From Otatea glauca (Eukaryota; Streptophyta; Magnoliopsida; Poales; Poaceae), in NCBI GenBank assembly GCA_036346275.1, contig CM070719.1, positions 35,679,591-35,743,590 on the forward strand: 64,000 nucleotides of DNA, in the 5' to 3' direction. Below the pieces are notes generated by a model that saw only the letters and a list, made by a program, of their open reading frames with translations, made no database searches and was not told where the DNA came from. A program made the translations under genes and the position numbers. Below, piece after piece: positions 48,136 to 59,813 of this stretch. The first letter of the stretch is position 1. Each line of letters opens with the position of its first letter.

Positions 48136-49515
48136 AAAAGGTGCCACCACCTGAGAAGACTAAAGTTGACGAGAATGCGCAAAAGTTTTTCTCGAGTATG
48201 GCAAAAGTGCAAAAGACGGGGCAGGCTTCTGAACCTTGCAAAATGTCGGACTATGAGTGCATATCCAGAAAGCAATACTTGAAGGCGGCTAGTGCCGAAG
48301 CGTTGATGTTGGATGCTCAGGCAGATCCTGCTCAACTTGAAGCTCAGCAGCAAGGTCTCAGGTGGAAGTTCTTTATGGGGAAACCGCTGGTTGAACCAGC
48401 TCATTTCGACCACCTGACAACACAACTGCGGCGCGTCCATCAGTGGTACATGCAGCAGTCCAACGAAGGTATGGAGTTGTTCGCAGTCCGATGCACGGAG
48501 CAAGATTTTCACAATGGGGATAACATCTTCTGGGTGAATTTCGAGGAGGTGTACATGTTTTACCAGCAAGATTCCCTGGACGTGAATATACTTCGAATGT
48601 GGACTTTGTAAGTCTCTACGTATATTATTGTGCATTCTTGTACTGTTTAATTACATGTCTGACTTCTTTCGTATGTAGAATGGAGATATAGATTTGTAGA
48701 AGAAATGGCAATGACAATCTAGGATTCCTAGATCCGGGGCTTGTCAACGAGAAGCTTGTGAAGGACAATCCACAGTACAATGAAGACTATTTATTTAATA
48801 CTTTTTTGAAGCTGCAATACAAAACCTCCATACTTTTACCCTATAACTTTAAGTATGTATTTCCCTACTTCTAATATCGTTTTACTGTTTTTGTGTAACA
48901 CGCACGATGTTGGAGTAATTGACTACGTTGACATATATGTGTAGGTTTCACTGGGTCCTCCTCGTCATCCAGTTAGATGCTAGCAGGATTTTTATCTTGG
49001 ACTCTAGGAGAAAACCAACTAAGTAGTATCAAGACTTTTGGGACATGCTTAACAGGTAAACTCGATCGTTGTGTTATTGCTCTGGCAATATTCCATTCTA
49101 CTTCATTTAAGTTTACTTAATATTTAAAATCATTCACAGGGCATTCGCACGATACTTCAAGAAAAGTGTTCGCTATCGTCCCTACAGGAAACGTTTCGAA
49201 ATACAAACCGACTTTCCATGTATGAGACAGGACCCGGGAAACAATTTATGTGCATACTATGTATGTACAAATTTACATTCAATTGTCACGGAGACTGTGG
49301 GCTATAACGAAGCCATGGTACATAATTACACATTGATGCCTACTTTTTTCATTTAACATACATCTTCATTAATTAACTTTCTCTTTTCTTCAATAACAGC
49401 GCTCCAAACTGAGAACCAATAAGTTATTACTGACAGAAATATAGCAATTCAAGAATAGCTCGCCGGATTCATTCATGACGAAGTCATCAATCCAAACGGC
49501 GAGTTTCACGCGTAG
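48136..49515 (+). pseudogene. Ulp1-like (C48) protease part of the same gene
   Basis: Exons at about 48136-48607, 48680-48850, 48944-49055, 49141-49320 and 49401-49515, with GT/AG borders. Motifs: KMSDYECISRKQYLKA; DNIFWVNFEEVYMFYQQDSL; NLGFLDPGLVNEKLV; FHWVLLVIQLDASRIFILDS (catalytic His and Asp); FPCMRQDPGNNLCAYYVC (Gln and catalytic Cys); and a GFIHDEVINPNGEFH end. All the triad residues are present. In-frame stops at 49024 (TAG) and 49456 (TAG) fit lost glutamine codons. Ulp1 enzymes cleave SUMO from proteins, and related domains are known in several plant DNA transposons. The role here is unknown. Confidence 0.82.
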
Positions 49516-49807
49516 CCTCATCGCCCTCATTCTACTGTGGCCGGTGCAAAATCAAAGTCAATGAGAAGAGATGAGATGAGATGTAGTCGAACTACATCTG
49601 TAAATAAATCATTGTAAAAACAAAGTATTGTGATGCTTAATTTAATATATTTGAATTATGATTTTAATGATGCTTTGTATATACATGGATATATTTGAAT
49701 TATGATTTGAACGATGCTTTATATACTATATATGGACACTGTATAATCAATTGTATAAAAATATATATATTGAACAAAAAATATGCAATAAAAATATTTG
49801 GTTCACG

Positions 49808-50138
49808 ACTTGTCACTGCCGGTTCTTGGAGAAAATCGGCAATGATATATATATATTTCACTGTCGGATTGAGGTATAACCCGGCAGTGTTAGTCCTATA
49901 TCACTGCCGATTTTATGTATAACCGGCAGTGATAATTATTATCACTGCCGGATTTTGGTTTAACCCGGCAGTGATAGTACAATATCATTGCCGGTTCTGT
50001 ATAGAACCGGCAGTGATAATCCTTATCACTGCCGGTTCCTGAGCCGGCAGTGATAATCCCTGAGTATCACTGCCGGCACCAATGACCGGCAGTGATGGCG
50101 TTTTGGAACCGGCAGTGATGTGCTGTTCTGTAGTAGTG
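49808..50138. repeat. Right subterminal and terminal repeats of F
   Basis: At least ten copies of TCACTGCCGG(T/A)TT and the reverse in 300 bp, ending in a terminus exactly complementary to the left end. These are expected binding sites for the TNPA-type protein. Confidence 0.9.
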
Positions 50139-50286
50139 ACCTCTTTACTTGCACCAGGAAGTAACCATCATCTTGTAATGATTCATGCATGCTACTACCC
50201 TCGTTTAGATCAAAATTTGCATTAGTTGTTTTAAGAATGAAAATGAGGAGGAAGAAGATTGGGAAATAGGAGAGCCCCACTTTCAA
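50139..50286 (-). pseudogene. ORF relic cut by the right end of F (weak)
   Basis: The minus-strand frame from 50286 reads a hydrophobic stretch (VGLSYFPIFFLLIFILK, then TTNANFDLNEG) and an acidic/polar stretch, then meets the CACTA end. It looks like a signal peptide with a short secreted product. However, it starts at TTG, an in-frame stop lies just upstream, and no ATG precedes the hydrophobic part. Reading past F into 30867 leftward gives only about 17 more codons. It may be a decayed small-peptide gene or chance. Confidence 0.25.
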
Positions 50287-50639
50287 TCCCCGACCAGTCT
50301 AATTTATATTATAATATATTTATAAAACTCAATAAAATTATAATATTATGAAAGTACTTTTCGAGATAAATATACACATATGATTTTCATGTATTCAATT
50401 TAAATATTTAAAAAGATATTGACTATCAAAGTTTCGAAGGTTTAACTGCACATATATCCAAAATGGTAACTATTTGTAACTATATGAAGTAATTTACATG
50501 TTAAAGAGGCTAAGTGATATAGCCTTACAAATTCAAAGAGCTATGGTATAATTTATTCAAGCATATGTAAAGTGTTTAATCCGGATTGAACAATGATGAA
50601 AATGGCATGTGAGGAAGGAACAACTACCATCTCCACGCA
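50287..50639. other. Unassigned AT-rich interval
   Basis: Very AT-rich, with no ORF, repeat or motif that I can name. Confidence 0.4.
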
Positions 50640-52580
50640 TGTCAGGACCTGAATATGCAAATCCGGATCCTCTGTATATATTGCACTAGTTTAAGATTAT
50701 GCTAGTGCACACAATGGCAACATTGATAAATATCATTCTATATGCATAATAATTAAAGAAAAAATAATTAACATGAAATATCAGAGTAGTGATCTTATAA
50801 TCAGGGCTTACAATTATTGCCTTATGAGGTGACCAACTAAAATAATCTGCAGCAGAAGGAAATGGAATATCTTCAATTGAAACCCATCCATATGCCTACA
50901 TGCAATCGATTGGGGTAGCACAACTTAATTCTTCACAATTTTCAAATCAGTCCTCCTTGACCACTGACGTCTTGATGAATGTCTTCAACAACTGCATTCT
51001 TTATAGAAAGGGTGAGTACATGGGTACTTAGCAAGTTGCACCACAAAACACAAGCCTAATAACAACATGCAAGGCTTATTCAAAGAAAGGCTCATATGGT
51101 TACTTTTGCAGAAAGTAGACTTTTGCATTTGAATGGAATAATAGATTAAAACCATAAATAAAACAAATAAAAATAATAATAAGTTATTCAGAGATTTTCT
51201 AAGTTAAACTAGCACACAACCTACACCATTTCCTTTTCCTAGCACACATCCTTTCCTCCCAAATTTTATTTTATAAAATCTAACCCTTACGTGAAATTCC
51301 CGAGCATTGCCCATAACCGTGGATACGGCTATTCGAATAGATTGACACTCTGTAGATATTATACACTTTACCCATAAGATATGATCAATCTTATAATATC
51401 ATGAAATTGACACGTACTCATTGACGTGCGACTAAGAAGATCATAACAAAACCTTTGATAAATTCTATCTGAATATTGACCCTCTCGATAAGGTTGAACT
51501 CACTATTCCTCTCTCACACAGAGCAGAAGCATAGGAGGGACTCATCATTGGACTTGGAACAATACTTGTTCGAGATGTGTGGCTACGGTGACACACCTTC
51601 CCCAGACTCGCACACAGCTTAGTCTTGCACATGAGGCATCGCATGCCAAGATTTGGTAACTTACTAAGTTAGGTCTGGCACATAACAGACACATGGTTGT
51701 TTGATTGGCCTAGTTCAATGGCTTACAAGGTTAAGTTCTTAATTGTTCAAGACAAGACTTCCAGTTATTCACAGTAACATTTATCCATTCACATATAATC
51801 ACCAACCCTATCACTTTCATTAACGCATCATCATACCAACCCAATATCACATTTACCCACCCTAGTTCACAACCTCTTGACACTTGCCTCAGTCTAAATC
51901 ATTTATCACCCTAGTTGATTATCGTGTAACACATGCTATCAACAACTCAACATCATTGTATGACAACACATGACACACCCTTTTCATAAACAAGTTCAAG
52001 ATGTAATTAATCAAGTTTAATTTATACTTTCAAAAGGTATCAATGACTCATGGAATAGCTAAGCATACTAAGCACAATCTAACCAACCCATATTGGTATC
52101 TCTTATCAACCAACTAATATTTATCTATCCTAGGGTGACAAATGAGTATATTATAGCAATTGACGAGGTTAACATAACAAATGGAAAGGTAGGTATAATC
52201 CTAGTAGGTTACATGACTATTTCCCAAATTATTTGAAAACATATATACCATGAAATAACATGCAATAGATTAAAATAAAATATTGTTTCTAAAACTAGGT
52301 TCAATATGATCAAAACACAACTTGCCTGGCTCTTGCTATGCTGCTATTCCTTTATCTTTGACCACTTTATGTTTTCCCCTCAACTTCCTTACCTTCAGCT
52401 CCACAGAACTACTTCTGGACGTCAACGTCTAATCAGAGAGAAAGAGTAAATACAAGTAAAACTCAGAAATATCAAATAAACTCCAAATTGAGAATAGATG
52501 GTATTGGGTCTTGATTTTATATGAATTTATAAATTTGAATGGTATCATCCCGAGATTCGCTGTCGTTCGTGGAGAGATCA
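50640..52580 (-). repeat. Truncated LTR J (minus strand)
   Basis: In its own direction it ends CCTGACA at 50640. It carries the conserved CTATTCGAATAG palindrome at 51329-51340 and AGGCAAGTTGTGTTTTGATC near 52310. It resembles the 3' two-thirds of the LTR of G and lacks the 5' part. Homology fades at about 52580, where sequence on the other strand takes over. Confidence 0.65.
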
Positions 52581-53639
52581 TGAAGTTTGTCGTGCGCCAC
52601 CGCGAGGAAGAAGACGCTAATTCACCGCCGTCAAGTCATCGCAAAGCTCAGGATCAGTCGCATCTGCTTCGGTCTCAGGCGGATCTAAGGTGTGCACGGC
52701 ATGAACCTTGCGACGGTGAAGGCCATCGCCAGATCAAGAGTCCACCGTGGAGGCCATCACCGTCGTGGAAGAAGACTGCGCCGCCGTCCCTCAAGTGCTC
52801 AAATCCCAGATCCGTTTGCGTCAGCAGGTAGATGAGATTGCGAGCGTGCTGTAGGTAGCCTCACTGATTGCCGGCGGTTCCCCTTGGATTTTGTGCGCCA
52901 CCGTCTGACGTGGGGTGACAATTCGTCGACACGTGGTGAACGCGTAGGCGAGAACGTTGAGGTGGTGCTGGCGTAGTGCTGGCGTGGTGGGTAGCATGTG
53001 TGCCTCGGTGTCGCCAAGTCAGCACAACGCGGGGCTCGTATGTCATCGGCCCAAGACCTGCGTAGACCAGGTTCACCGTGGACCGATGAACCTCATGGAC
53101 GCAGTCCGTGGACCGAGGGACACGTGTTGCATCTCGGTTGGCTCGGGTTAGGGCTGACTCCAGCATGACATCAGCATGACGCAGTAATGCGGTTCTTCAG
53201 AATAAAAATAATTTGGGAAAATCGGATTTTCTATTTTTTGTATTTCCAGAATCAATTCAATCTTTGAAAGGTTATAACTTTTGCATTTTAACTCGGATTT
53301 GGGTGATTCAAATTTCTAAAAATTTGTAAAATTGATATATATTTAATGGTGAATTTGATTTTTGGATTTCATTTTCTCTCTGTTTTGATAATTATTTTCT
53401 TTTCTCCTTCGGTTCGCGTAGACGTTGAATTGTGTGACGCTTCGGAGGAGGATCCGTCAACTCAAGATCAAGTTCCAGAGCAAGAGCAGAACCTATTGCA
53501 AGGCAAGTTGTGCTTTGATCATGTTGAAACCATGTTTACAAAATCGCTATATTATTTTTTACCTTATTGCATATTATTTCACATGTACAAATGTTTCAAT
53601 TAAATTGGGATTAGATATTATACTAATTTGATCTATACC
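52581..53639 (+). repeat. Truncated LTR I (plus strand)
   Basis: A GC-rich segment, then GCATGACATCAGCATGACGC, an AATAAAAATAATTTGG stretch, the GGTTATAACTTTTGCATTTT block shared with A, B and D, and GGCAAGTTGTGCTTTGATC near 53502. This is the order of the middle of a chromovirus-type LTR. It is cut on the left by the junction with J and on the right by element D; its remainder should lie beyond the window. Confidence 0.6.
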
Positions 53640-56600
53640 TGTAACACCCTAATTCTCTTTTTGCTCTAATTTAAATTTTGGAGTATTTTTGGGAATTTAC
53701 TTAAATTTATTTGGATTTATTCAAATAGGGTTTTTCTTGAAAAAAATTGAATAATGGAAAAGTTTTTGCAAAGTTTTATTGCAAATATTTTAATTGAGTT
53801 CCAAATATCTCAAAGTAATTTTTGGAATTTTTCTGGAATTTTTCTGCTATTTTAAAAGCTCCAAATGATTTAATTGAATTTCTAGAATTATTTTAAATGT
53901 GAAATGTTTTAGGGCCGAGCCCAGCGCTGTGCTTAGCCCGGTCCAGTTCGCCGCGCAAACCCTAGCGCCGCCCAGCCCAAGCCGTCCGATTACGATCGAA
54001 CGCCTGTGAGTGTGCTACGTCGCCCGCACGCGTGAGCCTTCGGATCGTCGCCGCACGGACGTGCGGGATTGCGCCATGTCACTTCGTCCCCGCGAAATCG
54101 CCGGGGAGACGTGGGCTTTGATGGCGTGCATTCCGCCCGGCATTTCGCGCACGTCGAGGCAGCCCTTAAGTCCCGTTGAGGCGTCGTGCGAGACCTTCTC
54201 GCGCGTCTTTTGACTCCTCGCACGCACGCCGAGACCCCTCTAGCGCCCGTCTGAGCTCACCGAAGTTGCTTCTTTGTGCCGCCTTGCTTTTTCGCCGTTT
54301 GCCGCCGCCGGTTTCTCTCATTGTCGCCAAGGTCACTGGAGTAACCCTTCCGCCAAGCCGCGTCGAACGAGCCACTTCTTCTCGCCGGAGAAGCCCCGCA
54401 TCGCCGTCGCCGAGGTCGTCTTCCCCAGCTCCGGCAACCTTCGCTTCTTCGCCGCCGTCAACCTCGTCAAACCGCGCCGACCGTCCGATTTGCATCGTTC
54501 GGTTCTGGTGAGTCCACGTAGCCTCCATCTCTATAGATGTTTAGATTGAATCGTGACCGTTGGATCTTGATGTGTACGGTAGGGATTAGATCTAGATTCT
54601 GCGGCTAGATTTTATGCGAACCCTTGGATCTTTTTGGACGCGTAGGATTGAGCCACGTCGCGCCATGAACAGTAAACCGCTCGGGTACCGTGGGTCGTTA
54701 GATTAGATCTAAACGGTAGAGATTGGATCTGGTTTTGCCTAAGGATCCGCACCGTTCGATTTGAGCGTCGCGGCGGAGATGGCACCGTACCCTCGCCAAA
54801 TCGCGTCTTGTGGCGTGGGCGTTTGACGGCGGACACGGATCCGGTAGTCGATTTGGTGCACCGTCGTGATTGCGCCGCGTGTCGTCGCATGAACCGAGAC
54901 GTCGCGATGACGGCGCGGTCTTGGCCGTTGGATCTCGGCGCGCCGTTGGATGTGCGGCGCGTGGGCGTGGAGCGGCGTCGCCGCGTTGGATGCGTGGTGA
55001 TCATTGGATGCGCGGCAGCGTGTAGCACGCATCTCGGGCGCTGCGGTGCGGCGTGAGGAGATCTGGCGTTGATTCAGCGAACGGCTCGGATCTTGCCGCG
55101 TTCTTTGCCTTCATTACAGTGAACCGAGTCCACGGTAGACGAGCCGAGCCGTGAACCCATCCATAGACGCAGTGGCGTGGCGGCCTGCGGGCGTGCCGCG
55201 AGCCGGCGTCGTAATGGCGTCATAAATATTTTTTTGTATATAAAAAATATTTCGACCGCTTTTCCTTTACGTCTTGGCGTCATCGTGACGCGGTGCGGCG
55301 TCATAAATGCGAATTTCGAGTATAAAAATAATTGAAAAATCGGATTTTTTAATTTACGTATTTTGATTTTATTCAAACTTCAAATGACTATAACTTTGGC
55401 ATTTTAACTCGGATTTGGGTGATTCAAATTCTAAAAATTAATAAAATTGTGAGCTATTTAATGGTGAATTTTATTTGAATTTTGAGGTCTTTTAGTCTTA
55501 CGTATTAGCTATTTATTGCATATTTTGTTATGCAGCGTGAGAGCATAAATTTGCGGAAAGTTTCGAGGAAGAATTTGTCGCTCAAGACCAAGCTTGAACA
55601 CGACCAGCAACTCTTTGAAGGCAAGTGATGCTTTGATCATTTTGATCCAGGTTTTTAAAATGTAGTTTATGCTTTGAAACTATGCATGCTTATTTATTTA
55701 ATATGAATTTAAATTGATGCGGGATAATGTAGTTAATCAACCCATTTTGTTATGCCACCTTGAATTATTAATTGTATGCCCTAAATCATTGTCACCCTAA
55801 GTTGATTATATTAGTTGGATGTTAATATTGTGCCAACACGGGAGGCTAGACCGTGAGTAGATGCTTAGCCTTGCAACGAATCATGAGTGATCTTTCAGAA
55901 AAATGCTACAATACTGATTAAAGACTTTGAATGTATTTTGAAAAGTGGTGTGATGATGCCACATGATGAGATTGAGGGTCAATGACTGTGTGGTTCCGCA
56001 TCGATGTTGAGTTATTGGCATGTGTTGCACAATAATCAAGCGGGTGGGAAATGATTTAGGCGGGGCAAGTGGCAAGAGGCTGTGTGCACTGGTGGGCTGT
56101 GTGGCGATGGGTTGATGAGTGATGTGAGTCTCTGTGCCACATTGGGTGTGTGCCTTTGTTGAGTGTTGGAAGTCTTGCCTTGGTCGATTAAGGACTTCAC
56201 CTTGCAAGCCTTTGATCTGAATCACCCGTACAACCACATGTCCGATATGGGATGGACCTAGTTGACTAGGGTTACGATATCTTTCTCTCGATACCTCGGG
56301 GTGTGATTACAGGGGTGTATCTCGTATGGGGAGCGTACGTGCTACGGCTTGGTGCCCATCCAACGGTGATTGGCGGTCCTATACTTGGCTCTGTGTGAGG
56401 GAAGTGATAGTGAAGGCAATACTGGAGAGGTTCTTTGGTTAAGGTAGAAGTTCTGAAAAGCTTTGTTGCGGACAATCACTGTGTGGTGGCGGGTTTGTAT
56501 CTTGTAGGTAAAGTGTACAACCTCTGCAGAGTGTCAAAACTATTCGAATAGCCGTGCTCACGGTATTGAGCATTGCTCGGGGATTACAGTCGAGGGATAG

Positions 56601-57233
56601 ATTTTCATAAACAAAACATGGAAGGGGGCTGTGTGCCAAGTGTTAAAAATGAGTATCATAAAAGCGTGTGTGAGAATCTTGAAGAAAAACTATTTGAAGA
56701 AATTAGTATTACTTATAAGCTGTTTCAATGCTTTAATCTAATTAAGATATTGGTTTAAAATTGCTGTTTGATGCAAAAGAACCATTTAAGCCAACCCTTT
56801 GGAATAAGCTTTGCATGTAGTAATATTGCATTACATGCATTACTTGTTGAGTGCCTTGTGTACTCATCCCACCTTGCTTATCAACCCCAACATCGGTGGA
56901 GGAGACTACACCGGTTTGGGAGGAGGAGTACATCGAGGATCTGAACAACTAAGGGGCAAGCCCGATCGGTTACTGTGGCAAGATGAAGGCTTCCACGACC
57001 TTTTCTTATGTTCATTGCTATTTCTTTACTTTGAATAATGTAAGCCTGTGTGGTGACTTATCTGTAAGGAGACCATAAGGTCGTACAATTCGATTTATAT
57101 ACATGTTTGCACTATTTATTCTTATATCTTTGTGAATATGCGTAATGTGCAACCTGTATGATTTGTGTGTGCTAAGCGTGATCTGGGATGCACAGAATAC
57201 ACAGAGCGTCGGATTTGTAGATTCGTGCCCGCA
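53640..57233 (+). repeat. 5' LTR of D
   Basis: 3,594 bp, starting TGTAACACCCTAATTC and ending GTGCCCGCA, where the other copies have GTCCCGACA. The palindromes CTCTGCAGAG (56522-56531) and CTATTCGAATAG (56540-56551) are intact. Sites that are TGACGTCA in A read GGCGTCA here (for example near 55218 and 55298), again a change at CTG. Confidence 0.9.
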
Positions 57234-57237
57234 GAGG

Positions 57238-57249
57238 TGGTATCGAGCG
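57238..57249 (+). other. Primer-binding site of D
   Basis: TGGTATCGAGCG, the same shortened form as in A and at the same distance from the LTR end. Confidence 0.85.
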
Positions 57250-57422
57250 GTGATTGTAGGTCTTGACCCTAGTTTGGTTGTGCCTAGGAGGGTAAAACTA
57301 TTTTCTAAAGACCTAATCAACTTGAGCAAGAATGTCAAAGAAATCTCGACTTATCTCTTCTCCTTATTCATACCTATCTTTGAGTTTTATTATTCTCTGT
57401 TTAATTTAAACAAGGTTTTTTT

Positions 57423-59523
57423 TGGCAGATGAGGATGATCCACACCTATGGAGAGCGCACCGGAGGATATGCCGTGCAGTTATGGCGTATGATGCAGTTG
57501 TTAGTGTTATGCCCTTGAGGCAATCATTTAGATGATTGTAACATGACTATGTTTATGAATAATAATATGATTATTGGTCCAATGAATGTATATCATTGTA
57601 TTGATCAACAAGTATGTGACTTGCTTATGAAGCTCTTTACTTAATGATGTAATTCGATAAATATCTCTGATCGGATATCATCGTATAGGACAACGATGAA
57701 TAGATCAGCACATGTAGTGATCGATGATCATGCTTCATAGATCATAGGATATGGAGATATCATCTATACATTGTGGGCGCATGTTGAAGAACATGGGTTA
57801 GATAGACCATAATGGGACAACTGCGAGAATGTTTCATTCTTATGTCATCGATGTATCTCATACCTAGTAGATGTATGATCCTTAGACCTAAGATTGTCAT
57901 ATTCCCTACATGTGTAATAGTTTTCCTTGGGGCTATCAAACACTACTTCCTAACCGGATAGTTATAAAGGTAGCTTTCATGTTTACTATGAAACGTGTAG
58001 AGGAAATGTGATCAAGATGGAATTTGCCACTCCAATGAAACGGAGATATATGACAAGGCCACTCGTGTGATATGATTAAGGAAGTGCATGGCCATGCCGT
58101 GATTGAGGAGTCAATCACAACTTATTAATATATCACGGATACGAGAGATGGATTGAATCATCAAAGGATGACATGCTTCTCGCCTTGAGATCAATCTTCA
58201 TATACTTGGCAAAGGGATTATTACATGAGTACTTTTGATAGGTTACGTCGATTTGATCATAGTATGTTTGGGAGTTGGCATACTTTGCAAGAAGCCACTA
58301 CCAACTATTGGATTGAAAAGGAGTTTTCCGAATCCATGTCCAAGCGTATGTGAACCTGCAGGTCACACACTTAATGGTGGGGCGCATTAATTTGGATTGG
58401 ATCCGTAATTAATGAACCTCGTGGGCTTAGCACGATGGGCCCTAGTTTGGGTTTCATCTCGTGGCTATATAAGGAGGAGGAGGAGGGTGCGGTGTGCTTT
58501 CCCACGGTTTGGGGTGATTCACTCAAACCCTAGCCTACTTCTCTCGCTGCCCTGCCGAGGACCGGTGCTTGCACACCGACGCCTGACGTTCCATCTGCGG
58601 GCGTGTGGACTCTGCGGTGGCGCCATCTGCGGCTGCGGCGTGGGAGGGCGATCCACGGCAAGGCGAGGGCGATACACTACATCGACGCAACGATCGCGGC
58701 GGGGCGATCCACTACATCGACGCGAAGGATTCCGCAGCTGCGGCGTCTAGTGGTAATCTTATCTATGATTCCCTTCTTGTGAGTAGCTTTCTGGTTTTGC
58801 GGTAGATTTTTTTTTGTGCTAGCGTAGCATACCGCGTTCCTCTTCAGCAGTTGCTCGGAGGTTTTGACAGACCACTATATCGAGGAACTTTGGTGGTACG
58901 GGCAGGACTTGACGTCGCCTGGGATGTCAAGATCACGATGTATGCTCGGGAGAGGACGAGGCGAGCCGTCCTATCTACATCACGGTCGGAGGTCTTCTTT
59001 TGAGGCGGAATCCGAGTCGGCGCGACGAGCGTCGCGACGATTGCCCGCACTTACTCCGCAGAGTTGGAGGGCACCGTCTTTCGTCACCATCCGCGTCAAG
59101 ACAATCATTTTGACAGGGTGGAGCTTGTGGAGGAGGACGCCACTATCACCCACCTGGCGAGGTACGTCATCGCCCAGGAGGACGCCTTGGACGAGACAGT
59201 CCGGGAGTTGCAGAGGACCCGCGCCGAGGTCGCAGAGGCAAAGATCCAGCTGCGGGAGGGCTTACCTCACTCCATGCAGAAGATCCAGGAGTTGGAGATG
59301 GCTTTGTATGGACCCGAGCCTGAGCCAGTTCAGGAGTTACACGATCCAGATCCAGAGGAGCCAGAGCAGGAGGCACCAGTGCAGGAGCAGGCAGCCCCGG
59401 GACAAGCAGAGTCGATGGGGTCATTTGCACCAGCCGCGAGAGGTCACTGAGACCGGTTGCCCCGATTCCGGAGCACCCACCGGTGTATGCTCCGAGCGAG
59501 CCGCAGCCGGGTTGGCTCGATGA
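57423..59523 (+). pseudogene. Pre-gag ORF of D, split by C2
   Basis: The beginning (ADEDDPHLWRAH, near 57423) is separated from the rest by solo LTR C2. After C2 the clearest part is 59064-59450: GTVFRHHPRQDNHFDRVELV, then TITHLARYVIAQEDALDETV, then RELQRTRAEVAEAKIQLREG, a predicted coiled coil, then a Glu/Pro-rich acidic tail (PEPEPVQELHDPDPEEPEQE). A frameshift links it to the end of the 58864-59523 stretch (GLAR, then stop). It lies upstream of gag in both copies of the family. Its function is unknown; the coiled coil suggests self-assembly or partner binding (inference). Confidence 0.55.
57499..58846 (+). mobile_element. Solo copia-type LTR C2
   Basis: 1,348 bp, TGTTAGTGTTATGCCC to CGTTCCTCTTCA, flanked by GCAGT (57494-57498 and 58847-58851). 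Same family as C1. TATATAAGG at about 58464 is the likely promoter. The empty site can be read in element A near 4035 (GATGCGATTGCTCGG, against GATGCAGTTGCTCGG here), which confirms the borders. It is younger than D. Confidence 0.9.
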
Positions 59524-59813
59524 TTGATCGAGTCTAGTAGAGTATAGTGTCGAGACTCGAAGGTTGAGTCGCGTCTTTTTCTTCAGAGTCACCATTAGGT
59601 GTGAGTCGTCATGGATTCCTATGTTTGCTTACTTGTTTTTGGTTGTGAGTGTCTCGTTTGTGTTGCATTGCCTTTAGGCACTTGTGAGCAACCATACTGC
59701 TTTATATTATATCAATAAAGTGGCTAAATAATTTAAGTTGCACCTGTTTCCCCACATAAATTCTTCTACTTGTCTATGCTCTCTTCTTTTCTTAACCACG
59801 AAGTTTGCAGCAG
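59524..59813 (+). other. Leader between pre-gag and gag of D
   Basis: No ORF of note. Matches A 4690-4963. Contains GTTTGCAG just before the gag ATG, which could be a splice acceptor allowing gag to be reached from an upstream donor (inference). Confidence 0.4.

Larger units (their letters stand above)
30868..50138 (+). mobile_element. CACTA (En/Spm) element F, 19.3 kb
   Basis: The left end CACTACTACAGAACAGCACA (30868 on) is exactly complementary to the right end (50119-50138). Subterminal repeats built on TCACTGCCGGTTC/GAACCGGCAGTGA line both ends. The adjoining 3 bases are GCC on the left and ACC on the right, one mismatch from a proper 3-bp duplication. F contains two plus-strand genes: a TNP2 transposase lacking its 5' part, and a Transposase_24/Ulp1 gene. 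Elements G and H are nested inside. F is no longer autonomous as seen, because both genes are broken. Confidence 0.93.

Noticed and set aside
53635..53639. Target duplication of D confirmed
   Set aside because: Only the left copy (ATACC) is in the window. The right end of D is outside, so it cannot be verified.
57494..58851. C2 as part of D's own coding region
   Set aside because: Exact GCAGT duplications, the C1 copy, and the uninterrupted sequence in A show that it is an insertion.
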